Assembly (NCBI GenBank): GCA_041484195.1 | Contig: JBGPHC010000005.1 | Location: 1 to 64,000 of the forward strand | From: PSRI01 sp041484195 | Lineage (GTDB): Bacteria; Bacteroidota; Bacteroidia; Chitinophagales; Chitinophagaceae | Length of the DNA: 64,000 nucleotides | Direction: 5' to 3' | Shown here: positions 26,364 to 34,625 of the stretch, piece after piece | Layout of the letters: each line of letters begins with the position of its first letter | Numbering within the stretch: position 1 is the first letter of the stretch | Made by a program: the position numbers and the translations under genes | Notes under the pieces: generated by a model | Database searches by the model: none | The model's input: the letters and a program-made list of their open reading frames with translations, nothing else | What the model was told of the DNA's origin: nothing

Positions 26364-26747
26364 TTAATTTTGCACGTCAAGCACTTTGAAATGTTTCAGA
26401 CCGGCAGGCATTTGCCAGCTCAATTCGTCACCGGGCCTGAAGCCGATCACTGCGGCGCCCATCGGCGTTAAGATGGAAATTTTCATCTGCTGTATATCGG
26501 CTTGATGCGGCATGACGATAATAAATTCCGACTCTTTTCCGGAATCCAGATCCAGTACACGGACGCGAGAGTTAATGCGTATCGTATTTGGCGGGAAAGC
26601 ATTGTCTTTGACCACGATGGCCCTGTTAACCTCATACGAGAGGCTCATTTCCTGTCCGGAATTGCCGGGATTCATGTCAACCAGTTTTTTCAAAAACTTA
26701 TAGTCCTCTTCGCACAATACAACTGGATTTTTTTGAATAGTGTCCAT
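26364..26747 (-). CDS. GreA/GreB C-terminal domain protein (Rnk-like)
   Basis: The 127-residue protein has a short N-terminal helix (CEEDYKFLKKLVDM) and then a GreA/GreB C-terminal FKBP-like domain: INSRVRVLDLDSGKESEFIIVMP, ISILTPMGAAVIGFRPGDELSWQMP. The size and short N-terminal arm resemble Rnk (regulator of nucleoside diphosphate kinase), which binds RNA polymerase without cleaving transcripts. It is monocistronic with clear gaps on both sides. Confidence 0.88.
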   Translation of the reverse strand: MDTIQKNPVVLCEEDYKFLKKLVDMNPGNSGQEMSLSYEVNRAIVVKDNAFPPNTIRINSRVRVLDLDSGKESEFIIVMPHQADIQQMKISILTPMGAAVIGFRPGDELSWQMPAGLKHFKVLDVQN

Positions 26748-27246
26748 GGCGGTTTGATTTTTTTTCGGTTTAAGAAATCAAATTTTCTTAATGATCTGAC
26801 GGAGTAATATTGTTTCAGTGAGAAAGGGTCTCGCAATTATCCCGGGAAGCCTGACTGAAGAACGCTGCCCGGGGAAAGTTGAAGAAGTCTCTGGCAGGAG
26901 TTAGGGGGATTGTGAAATAAACTCCCTTCGCTTTCCACCTGAGTGAAAAACCATGGGCCGGAATCAAAATAATCCGGGAGATGCCGAATTTTCCGGAGAA
27001 GTATGTTGAAAGCTCTTGCATGAAAGAACGAAGTTACCATATATGACTCTACATCCTACAGGGAGAATGTTAAATATGGGACATGTCATTGGGTGAATTG
27101 AGATGTAAATAGGAACAAATTTGGCCTGATGAAGCTATTTGCAAGTTGCGGATTCTGATTCGATATTCGATTTTCTGATCAATGCCGCCTGGGGGTGCCA
27201 ATGATTTCTTATTAAACGGCTACTATAAATAGAATTGGAAATCCTG
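26748..27246. other. Intergenic, no gene recognised
   Basis: This 499-bp gap lies between the Rnk-like gene and the Crp/Fnr gene. A 68-codon minus-strand frame at 26815-27021 has no recognisable family, signal peptide or promoter and is not called. No hairpin or repeat stands out. Confidence 0.5.
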
Positions 27247-27954
27247 TCAGTCCGGCCTTGGCCATTCAAATTTTGATTTGATATCCGTGAAATGCATTTC
27301 CTTCCGGCCATACAGGAAGATGCCGCTTTCTTTCATTAAATTCAGTTGGGTGGTTACCGTTTGCCTGCTGGTCCCGATCAATTGTGCAATTTCCTCGTGC
27401 GTCAGGTAATTGGGAATCGATACTGTGTTTTCAGATGGCTGTTTTCTCAATTTACTCTCTCGGAGCAATTGTCCCAGAAATAAAATCAAACGGGTCCTGA
27501 CATCTTTCTGCAGGATATTGAGAATGCGGTTTTCAAAGCGTTTCATCCGCAAGCCCGCCAGTTTGCTGTAGCGTATGGCAAGTTGGGGCTTCTTATGCAG
27601 GAGTTGGTAAAAATGATCAACCGTGAAGGAACAGAGACTTACGCCAGATTTGATGCATTGCGCGAATTCCCCATTGAGATCATTTCTGTCAAGACTGAGC
27701 TGACCGAAAAAATCGCCGGGTTGCAGAATATCATGTACGATCCTGTTGCCATTTTCATCGAGATGCCCGATCCGGATATAGCCTTTCTTGATAAAGTAGA
27801 TTTGGTTATGATGAAATGCTTCAAAATAAATGAATTCATCCCGGTTGAATTCTTTGGTGTTATCAAGCACCTGCAATTCTTTATATTCTTCTTCTGAAAG
27901 CGCAGACCAGAGGTCAAATTTTCTTAGCAGGAGATCCCTGCCTTCGTTTTCCAT
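27247..27954 (-). CDS. Crp/Fnr-family transcriptional regulator
   Basis: The start MENEGRDLLLRKFDLW (27954) matches the family; a frame to 28125 adds 57 unlikely residues. The 235-residue protein has a cyclic-nucleotide-binding-type beta barrel (IYFIKKGYIRIGHLDENGNR, LQPGDFFGQLSL) and a C-terminal Crp helix-turn-helix (LTHEEIAQLIGTSRQTVTTQLNLMKESG). It lacks the N-terminal cysteine group of Fnr, so it does not sense oxygen through an Fe-S cluster that way. Proximity to nirK suggests DNR/NnrR-like control of denitrification; this is inference. Confidence 0.91.
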   Translation of the reverse strand: MENEGRDLLLRKFDLWSALSEEEYKELQVLDNTKEFNRDEFIYFEAFHHNQIYFIKKGYIRIGHLDENGNRIVHDILQPGDFFGQLSLDRNDLNGEFAQCIKSGVSLCSFTVDHFYQLLHKKPQLAIRYSKLAGLRMKRFENRILNILQKDVRTRLILFLGQLLRESKLRKQPSENTVSIPNYLTHEEIAQLIGTSRQTVTTQLNLMKESGIFLYGRKEMHFTDIKSKFEWPRPD

Positions 27955-28245
27955 ACCTTTTATTTTGAATAAAATCCTCCCCGAAACAGAGGGATCCTCA
28001 TTTTTTCCCAAAATAAAAGTACAAAAAAAGGATTTCCAATCACTCCGGCCGGGTTCGGACCTTGAATGACCGTCGCATAAACTCATGAATCTAAATGGGA
28101 TTTCAGGTCCGGCCGGGTAATTCAAATAAATTTATTAGTAATTATTTGCTAATTTATTTAGTATTGCCTATCTTGCTGTCGGGTTTAGTATTCAATAATT
28201 TCCCGGTGCCTTTTTTTGGGCGCCGGGTTTTTTAACCTTTCACTC

Positions 28246-28539
28246 ATGGAAAAAAAGCTGGTCGACTACTGTTCCCCGGTGTTTAAATTTCCCTATCAAA
28301 GAGATGGGTACCGGTATTATGCAACCTTTCATCCTGAAGCCCAGGTGCATGCAGACGGATGCCTAAACTTTTCGGGCCGCTATTTTATTGTTGCGCTGAC
28401 GCCCAATGGTCAATTCCGCTTTCATGTTTTGCGTAACCTTGGGGGTGAATGGAAATCTCCGGATGCCGATGCAAATATGGACCCTGACCTGATCCAATGG
28501 TGTGGAGAAAGGATTGAATCAAGAATGGACCGGTACTAA
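28246..28539 (+). CDS. Hypothetical small protein
   Basis: The 97-residue protein starts at MEKKLVDYCSPVFKFPYQRDG, contains DGYRYYATFHPEA and ends LIQWCGERIESRMDRY. It has no signal peptide or membrane segment. It is divergent from the Crp/Fnr gene, with AT-rich DNA between (about 28120-28180). No family was recognised; balanced composition and a sensible start support a real gene. Confidence 0.6.
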   Translation: MEKKLVDYCSPVFKFPYQRDGYRYYATFHPEAQVHADGCLNFSGRYFIVALTPNGQFRFHVLRNLGGEWKSPDADANMDPDLIQWCGERIESRMDRY

Positions 28540-28699
28540 TCTGCTGGCCTGATGCAAGTGAAACCCTGGGATAAATAACCTTTTTGCCGGCGCCTGCTTC
28601 AAGGACGAAGCTATGTGCTACCTGCCCAGGATACCTGTGAATGCACTTACACTTGTAAAATGGCTGGACCATTTTAGTTCCCGCCGGCCAAATTTGTAA

Positions 28700-28727
28700 T
28701 TGCATTGCTCCAATTCTGCTATATTTG
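28700..28727 (+). promoter_or_regulatory. Candidate promoter of the DUF1345 gene
   Basis: TATATTTG (28720-28727) matches the -7 consensus, with TTG 17 bp upstream at 28700-28702. The predicted transcription start is about 28734, which excludes the GTG at 28732 as start codon and supports the ATG at 28780. Confidence 0.55.
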
Positions 28728-28779
28728 ACTCGTGTCATCTGATTCTTCAAATGCTATTCGCGAAAATTTCTTCCTTCGC

Positions 28780-29421
28780 ATGCATCCCCTGCATCGTCTG
28801 CTTATTGGGATAAGCTTAAGCCTGCTGGTCTATTTATGTATCAGGGAAAGGCAGCTCAATTCGCGGCTAATCATTGTACTGCTTTGGGACGTCTTTGCAT
28901 TGGCGATGATCCTGACCAGTTGGATCGTCATTTTTTCCCGGGAAACCAATATGATCAGGAAGCAGGCCAGGAAGCAGGATGGAAGTGTGATTTTTGTTTT
29001 TGCCCTGATCCTTGTTTCTTCTTTCGCCAGCCTGCTGATTGTAATGCTTCTCATTGTTTCAAAAAATATTGGCAATACTTCGGTCTGGCTCTATCTGCCC
29101 GTAGCCATATCCGGTATGGTGCTGTCCTGGATTCTCGTACACACGATTTTTATCTTTCATTACGCACATATCTACTACGACAATGACCGGGACCCCAACG
29201 AAGATGACGCTGGATTGGATTTCCCGGAAGAGAAGCAGCCCGACTATCTCGACTTTGCATATTTTGCTTTTGTGATCGGAATGACCTTCCAGGTCTCGGA
29301 CGTCAGCATTACCTCTCACAAACTCCGGAAACTGGCTCTCTTTCACGGACTGCTTTCATTCGGACTCAATACCTTTGTGATAGCATTGACGATCAATATT
29401 ATTGCAGGACTCAGGCACTGA
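28780..29421 (+). CDS. DUF1345 integral membrane protein
   Basis: From the ATG at 28780 (MHPLHRLLIGISLSLLVYL) the protein has 213 residues and about five membrane helices. The signature near the C-terminus (YFAFVIGMTFQVSDVSITS, then KLRKLALFHGLLSFGLNTF) is that of DUF1345, and the intervening HYAHIYY with an acidic loop is also typical. Function unknown. The frame opens at a GTG (28732), but the promoter position disfavours it. Confidence 0.88.
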   Translation: MHPLHRLLIGISLSLLVYLCIRERQLNSRLIIVLLWDVFALAMILTSWIVIFSRETNMIRKQARKQDGSVIFVFALILVSSFASLLIVMLLIVSKNIGNTSVWLYLPVAISGMVLSWILVHTIFIFHYAHIYYDNDRDPNEDDAGLDFPEEKQPDYLDFAYFAFVIGMTFQVSDVSITSHKLRKLALFHGLLSFGLNTFVIALTINIIAGLRH

Positions 29422-29566
29422 GATTGACCCATGACTCAATACCTGATTTTTTGGCGTTTAGGCTATGCTCTAATCATTCAGAATCCTGATTGCTGGCGCT
29501 TGAATTTCGATTCGCTTTCATTAATATATAAATTTGCCTTGAATTAATTTACAGTAGTTTGTACAT

Positions 29567-30130
29567 ATGCATCAGCTCATAGAATGGGATAGAAGACTCT
29601 TTGGCCTCCTCAACAGGGAATGGACGAATTCCTTTTTCGACTGGCTTTTTCCAATCGCAAGAAATCAGTCAACCTGGTATCCATTATATGGGATCCTGCT
29701 AATTGTATCCATCTATTTATTGCGAAAACGTGCCATCTGGTGGGCACTGTTTTATATTCTCACGGTCGCTGTTTCCGATCAAACCGGCATGCTATTTAAG
29801 AACTTTTTTGAAAGGCTGAGACCCTGCAGACAATCGGTAATGCCATTCAGGCTCCTGGTTGAATACTGTCCCTCAAGTTTCAGCTTCATTTCCAACCACG
29901 CCAGCAACCATTTTGCCATGGCCAGTTTTATTTTTTTCAGTTTGACGGGAATGGCAACTATTTACAGGAGCCTATTCTTTCTTTGGGCCATCCTTGTCTG
30001 TTATGCCCAGGTATATGTAGGGGTTCATTACCCGTCCGATGTATTTGCCGGCGCTATCGTTGGATTCCTGCTCGGCTGGCTTTTCAGCAAGGCCTATTTT
30101 TTCACATTGGCCAGGATCTACAGGAAATAG
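29567..30130 (+). CDS. PAP2-family membrane phosphatase
   Basis: The 187-residue protein has five or six membrane helices and the three phosphatase motifs: KNFFERLRP (KxxxxxxRP), SNHASNHF (variant of PSGH with the catalytic His), and VYVGVHYPSDV (last part of SRxxxxxHxxxD, with V in place of the usual SR). The family includes undecaprenyl-diphosphate and phosphatidylglycerophosphate phosphatases; the substrate cannot be told. A -7 element TAAATTTG lies at 29529-29536, 30 bp before the start. It is probably monocistronic. Confidence 0.92.
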   Translation: MHQLIEWDRRLFGLLNREWTNSFFDWLFPIARNQSTWYPLYGILLIVSIYLLRKRAIWWALFYILTVAVSDQTGMLFKNFFERLRPCRQSVMPFRLLVEYCPSSFSFISNHASNHFAMASFIFFSLTGMATIYRSLFFLWAILVCYAQVYVGVHYPSDVFAGAIVGFLLGWLFSKAYFFTLARIYRK

Positions 30131-30326
30131 AAAGCTTTCTGATCATGATTCCTGCTACCAAGACGATTCATTGTTCGCACTCACATGATAAGTTGATCCG
30201 ATCATCATATTTTCAAGGTTGACAAAGGATATTTATTGCTCATATATTTTTATTCGGATGAACACGCACCTCTGTCACCCGGATGAATTGAATTCAAAAC
30301 TTCAAGAAATCCTCAGAATCCAAACG

Positions 30327-30334
30327 TAATTTTG
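30327..30334 (+). promoter_or_regulatory. -7 element of the beta-barrel receptor gene
   Basis: TAATTTTG matches TAnnTTTG and lies 21 bp before the ATG at 30356. No good -33 TTG was found at the expected spacing. Confidence 0.4.
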
Positions 30335-30355
30335 CAGCCAATCAATAAATGAGCG

Positions 30356-32848
30356 ATGAGGCATTTGATTTGTCTGCTAATTGGTATATTCTTTTATTTA
30401 GCGATTTCTGCGCAGGATTCAATTCCGGTACCCAAGGGGAAATCCAGGATAAGTGGCAGGGTGATCGATGCTGATACTAAGAAGGGGATCGAATATGCGA
30501 CTATCACTCTATTCCTGGATTCCTCCGAAAAGCCGGTAAATGGTACACTCTCCAACGGCAAAGGTGAATTCTTATTGAATGATCTCTATCCAGGGCACTT
30601 TAAGATCGTGGTTGATTTCGTTGGGTATGGATCAAATACTTTGGTTCAGGTTATCGGTAATAAAACACATCACATTGATCTCGGTGATATCCTGCTTTCA
30701 AAAAAAGGCGGGATGATGCAGAATATCGTCATAACAGGGCAGAAACCCCTTATCGAAAACAAGATTGACAAATTAATATACAATGTAGCCAACGACATCA
30801 CTTCCCAGGGTGGTGTAGCCACGGATGTCTTGAAAAAGATACCACAGGTTTCTGTGGATGTGGATGGGAATGTGGAATTGCAGGGGAATTCAAATATCCG
30901 TTTCCTGATTAACGGCAAACCCTCCAGCATATTTGGGAATAGTATTGCCGATGCCCTGCAGGCCATCCCATCGAGCCAGATTGAAAGCATAGAGGTGATT
31001 ACGATCCCCGGGGCACGCTACGATGCCGAAGGCACTGGTGGGATTATTAATATCATTCTCAAAAAGAGTAAGGTTCGCGGCATCAACGGGAATATCAGCC
31101 TGGCAGGGGGAACCAGGTTGGAAAATGGATCCTTTAACCTGAATGCAAAGGCAGGTAAATTTGGAATGAATGCATTTTTCAGCGGCAACGCGCAATTGAC
31201 ATCCACTACCAACAACGGTATGGACAGGTATTCTATGGATAAAGCTTCGAGTATCGCTTCCCGTTTGGTGCAGGACGGAGCCAGCCGTTTCAACCGGCAT
31301 GGTCAGGAATCGGGATTAGGATTTGAATGGAATATCAATCAATATAACGACCTGACAGGCGCATTCAGTCTGGATAATTTTTCGAATAAGAACTATGGTT
31401 TGACCAACCAGCAATTGGTCCAGCAGGATGATGCCGGCAATGAAATATCCAATGACTACAGTGTCAGAAATGCCGATAACCGCTTTAGCGATCATTCATT
31501 CGACTGGAACCTGGATTACAAAAAAAGTTTCAGGAAGGAAAACCGGGAACTGGATATTTCTTATTCCGCGAGCCAGGGGGATGGCCATTCTTACTACCAT
31601 CAGTTTCAAACGGATCAATCCGGCAATGTTTTGCAGGGAGGCGCTACCGGCGATAATCCGGGCACCGACAAGGAGACAAATATCGAAATCAATTATACGG
31701 AGCCGGTGAGCAAGACATTTACCCTTGAAACCGGCCTAAAATCGGTACTGAGATCCATCACCAGCAAATCGGATATATTTTCACTCGATCTGAATTCCGG
31801 TGAATATGTTTTTGATTCCCTCCAATCATATTCCCTGCATTATGACAGGAATATTTATGCAGCTTATGTTTCCGGCACCTTTTCACTATTCCGTTTCCTG
31901 GATATGAAGTTGGGAGGGCGTTATGAATACACCGACACCAAAGCTGATTATTCAAATGTGGGGAAAGTGACAATTCCTGCTTACAATACCTTTGCACCTT
32001 CAATCGTCATTTCCCATTCCTTTGATAAGGACCAAACTTTGAAACTGAGTTATACGCACCGGATTCAAAGACCTGGATTCAGATCACTGAATCCTTTCGT
32101 CAATTCATCCGATCCCAAGAATATCAGCGCTGGCAACCCAAATCTGCGTCCCGAGATTGGGGATAATTTCGAACTTGGCTATAACAAGTCATTCGAGAAC
32201 AATGGGAATATTTATATTGCCCTTTTCTATCGTCGTTCCGACCAGGATATACAACCCTATGTTGTATACTACCCTTCCTTTAAAATAGGTGATTCAATTT
32301 ATACCAATGTTTCCGTTACCACCTCTGAAAATATTGGATTGGAACACCAGGGAGGACTGAATATTTATGGGTCTATACCTCTAACTTCGAAATTCAGGGT
32401 TCGCAGCAATTTGTCACTGTTTGACAAGTATATCGTGAATCGGTTTGTACCGGGAAACAGTATCAATAGTTTCAATTACCGGATCAATATGAACGCTTCT
32501 TATGAATTTGACAAGGGATTCATAGCGGAATTCTTCGGCAATTTCCGGTCCGCACGTACGGAAGTTCAGGGAAGGTATCCTTCATTCACTACTTATAATT
32601 TCGCTTTCCGAAAACAGATATTGCGTAAGAAGGGAACCATTGGATTCACCACTACGAATCCATTCAATAAGTATGTTGACCAGAAAACCCAATTGACGGG
32701 AACGGATTTCATTTTATCCGGATACCGTCAAATCCCATTTCGTTCTTTTGGTCTCAGTTTTACATTGAGATTCGGCAAGCTGGAGTTCAAGAAAAAGAAT
32801 GAGGAAGAAAATATTGGGAATAATCTGCCACAGGATACCAATGGGTAG
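30356..32848 (+). CDS. Outer-membrane beta-barrel receptor (TonB-dependent-like) with carboxypeptidase-regulatory domain
   Basis: The 830-residue protein has a signal peptide (MRHLICLLIGIFFYLAISAQ). A CarboxypepD_reg-like domain follows (about 32-115, ISGRVIDADTKKGIEYATI), then a plug-like region (NVANDITSQGGVATDVLKKIPQ and INGKPSSIFG, AEGTGGIINIILKK). The long C-terminal beta barrel ends in aromatic-rich strands (RSFGLSFTLRFGKLEF). This is the family of unpaired Bacteroidota barrel proteins; there is no SusD partner. The substrate is unknown. Convergent with the esterase gene. Confidence 0.9.
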   Translation: MRHLICLLIGIFFYLAISAQDSIPVPKGKSRISGRVIDADTKKGIEYATITLFLDSSEKPVNGTLSNGKGEFLLNDLYPGHFKIVVDFVGYGSNTLVQVIGNKTHHIDLGDILLSKKGGMMQNIVITGQKPLIENKIDKLIYNVANDITSQGGVATDVLKKIPQVSVDVDGNVELQGNSNIRFLINGKPSSIFGNSIADALQAIPSSQIESIEVITIPGARYDAEGTGGIINIILKKSKVRGINGNISLAGGTRLENGSFNLNAKAGKFGMNAFFSGNAQLTSTTNNGMDRYSMDKASSIASRLVQDGASRFNRHGQESGLGFEWNINQYNDLTGAFSLDNFSNKNYGLTNQQLVQQDDAGNEISNDYSVRNADNRFSDHSFDWNLDYKKSFRKENRELDISYSASQGDGHSYYHQFQTDQSGNVLQGGATGDNPGTDKETNIEINYTEPVSKTFTLETGLKSVLRSITSKSDIFSLDLNSGEYVFDSLQSYSLHYDRNIYAAYVSGTFSLFRFLDMKLGGRYEYTDTKADYSNVGKVTIPAYNTFAPSIVISHSFDKDQTLKLSYTHRIQRPGFRSLNPFVNSSDPKNISAGNPNLRPEIGDNFELGYNKSFENNGNIYIALFYRRSDQDIQPYVVYYPSFKIGDSIYTNVSVTTSENIGLEHQGGLNIYGSIPLTSKFRVRSNLSLFDKYIVNRFVPGNSINSFNYRINMNASYEFDKGFIAEFFGNFRSARTEVQGRYPSFTTYNFAFRKQILRKKGTIGFTTTNPFNKYVDQKTQLTGTDFILSGYRQIPFRSFGLSFTLRFGKLEFKKKNEEENIGNNLPQDTNG

Positions 32849-32967
32849 GATTTTAAAGCTTTTATTTTGAGCTTGCAAAAATCATACACAGCCTAAGGAA
32901 TTCTCTGGTCAGGATTGATTACTCGTGATTAGCATTGACAGATGGGCGCTGTCGGCCGATTTGAATT

Positions 32968-33729
32968 CTATAGAACAGGCGCCAATATTTTCCAAACATT
33001 CTCCGCCACAATCTGATGGCCGCGAAGATTGGGATGTATTCCATCGGATTGATTCAAACCTGGTTCGCCTCCTACAGATTCAAGTAGGAAGGGAATGAAT
33101 AATAGCTTGTTTTTGTCCGCGAGGCGTTTAAAAGTTCCGCGAAATTCCGATGTGTATCTCCTGCCCATATTGGGCGGCGCCAACATGCCCGCTAAGATGA
33201 TTTTTGCGGAAGGATATTTCGCCGAGACCTTATCAATGATTGACTGCAGGTTTTTATATGTTTCGGAAACCGGTATTCCACGCAATCCATCGTTGCCCCC
33301 CAATTCCAGGACAAAGACGTCTACCGGTTCTCTCAGGATCCAGTCGATCCTTCCTAATCCACCCGCGGTGGTCTCGCCACTCAGGCCGGCGTTGATCACC
33401 TTATAGGGCAAATGCAGAGAGTCAATCTTATGCTGAATCAGGCCCGGAAAAGCCAGGTTCGGGTCATCGAGTCCATATCCTGCCGTGAGGCTGTTGCCAT
33501 AGAAAATAATGATCTTATCTTTTGAATCCGATGCGGGTTTTGATTTTTCCGCACTGATATTCCGCGAACTGGTCTCTGCTTCTTGTACAGGGCGTTTACC
33601 ATCTTTGCTGCTGCATCCGCTCATCCATGAAAATATCAATATCCAAACCAGGAATCCAATGCGTCTTATTGTTGCATTGGATCTGAGCCCGGGTAATAAA
33701 ATTGTATTAGTGACAATGCTGTTATTCAT
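32968..33729 (-). CDS. tesA: SGNH/GDSL arylesterase, TesA-like lipoprotein
   Basis: From ATG 33729 a lipoprotein signal (RIGFLVWILIFSWMSGCSS) precedes a TesA-like SGNH hydrolase. Block I is FYGNSLTAGYGL (catalytic Ser; GNSL where most have GDSL), block II includes NAGLSGETTAGG, block III is LGGNDGLRG and block V is DGIHPNLRGH (Asp and His). It hydrolyses acyl esters in the periplasm. It is divergent from an ABC transporter of the YbbA/YbbP type, the conserved arrangement also seen in proteobacteria. Confidence 0.92.
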   Translation of the reverse strand: MNNSIVTNTILLPGLRSNATIRRIGFLVWILIFSWMSGCSSKDGKRPVQEAETSSRNISAEKSKPASDSKDKIIIFYGNSLTAGYGLDDPNLAFPGLIQHKIDSLHLPYKVINAGLSGETTAGGLGRIDWILREPVDVFVLELGGNDGLRGIPVSETYKNLQSIIDKVSAKYPSAKIILAGMLAPPNMGRRYTSEFRGTFKRLADKNKLLFIPFLLESVGGEPGLNQSDGIHPNLRGHQIVAENVWKILAPVL

Positions 33730-33828
33730 TTTCCATGTTCTATTCAATTCAAAATACTTTAATTTACTATTTATTTCCCAACCAAGGCAGTTTTCCATTT
33801 CGTTGCTGCCTGCAATACCATCGAGCCA

Positions 33829-34533
33829 GTGGAATCAATTCTAAATGTGAGCCAATTAGGCAAAACCTACCAGGGTGCCGGACGCAGTCTAAAGGTGCTG
33901 GACAATATTAATTTTTCCATAGCAGCCGGATCAACCGTATCCATCGTGGGCCCTTCAGGTAGCGGAAAAACAACGCTGCTGGGTCTCTGTGCCGGACTTG
34001 ACCAGGCTAGTTCAGGGCAGGTGGAACTGAATCACATCCGCCTGGATGACCTCTCGGAGGACCAGAGGGCACTTGTTCGTAACCGTTATGTTGGATTTAT
34101 CTTTCAGAATTTCCAGCTCCTCCAAACACTTACCGCGCTTGAAAACGTAATGGTTCCTCTCGAATTGCAGGGGGAGAAGCACGCGCGTTCCAGGTCGCGT
34201 GAATTGCTGGAAAAAGTGGGGCTTGGAGACCGGCTTAATCATTATCCCGCGCAGTTGTCGGGTGGTGAACAGCAAAGGGTGTCGCTCGCCCGGGCCTTTG
34301 CCAATAGACCGCGGATACTCTTTGCTGATGAACCTACGGGTAACCTGGACGTTGAGACGAGTGATAAAGTGATACAGCTGCTTTTTGATCTAAACCAGGA
34401 AGCCGGAACCACGCTGATCATCGTGACGCATAATACGGAATTAGCGGCGGGCACGCAGCGCATCATCCGGCTGAAAGGCGGAACCATCGTTTCTGATGAA
34501 ATGCAACACCAGGGCCAGGAACCAGAAACCTGA
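33829..34533 (+). CDS. ybbA: ABC transporter ATP-binding protein, YbbA/LolD type
   Basis: The 234-residue ATPase has Walker A GPSGSGKTT, Q-loop FIFQNFQLL, signature LSGGEQQRVSLARAF, Walker B ILFADEPTGNLD and switch His (IIVTHNTE). The subfamily (MacB/LolD/YbbA) drives mechanotransmission with FtsX-type permeases rather than classic import. The permease follows 92 bp downstream. The divergent tesA neighbour identifies it as the YbbA-YbbP system. Confidence 0.93.
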   Translation: MESILNVSQLGKTYQGAGRSLKVLDNINFSIAAGSTVSIVGPSGSGKTTLLGLCAGLDQASSGQVELNHIRLDDLSEDQRALVRNRYVGFIFQNFQLLQTLTALENVMVPLELQGEKHARSRSRELLEKVGLGDRLNHYPAQLSGGEQQRVSLARAFANRPRILFADEPTGNLDVETSDKVIQLLFDLNQEAGTTLIIVTHNTELAAGTQRIIRLKGGTIVSDEMQHQGQEPET

Positions 34534-34625
34534 ATGCCGATCTGCTGAACCCGCTCGGATAAGATATGGATTGCCAACTACAATTTGAAAGCGAACTGAA
34601 CTATAAATGAAAATGCAAGCATTCA

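Noticed and set aside
26815..27021. 68-codon minus-strand frame between the Rnk-like gene and the Crp/Fnr gene
   Set aside because: No promoter, signal peptide or family was recognised; left as intergenic.
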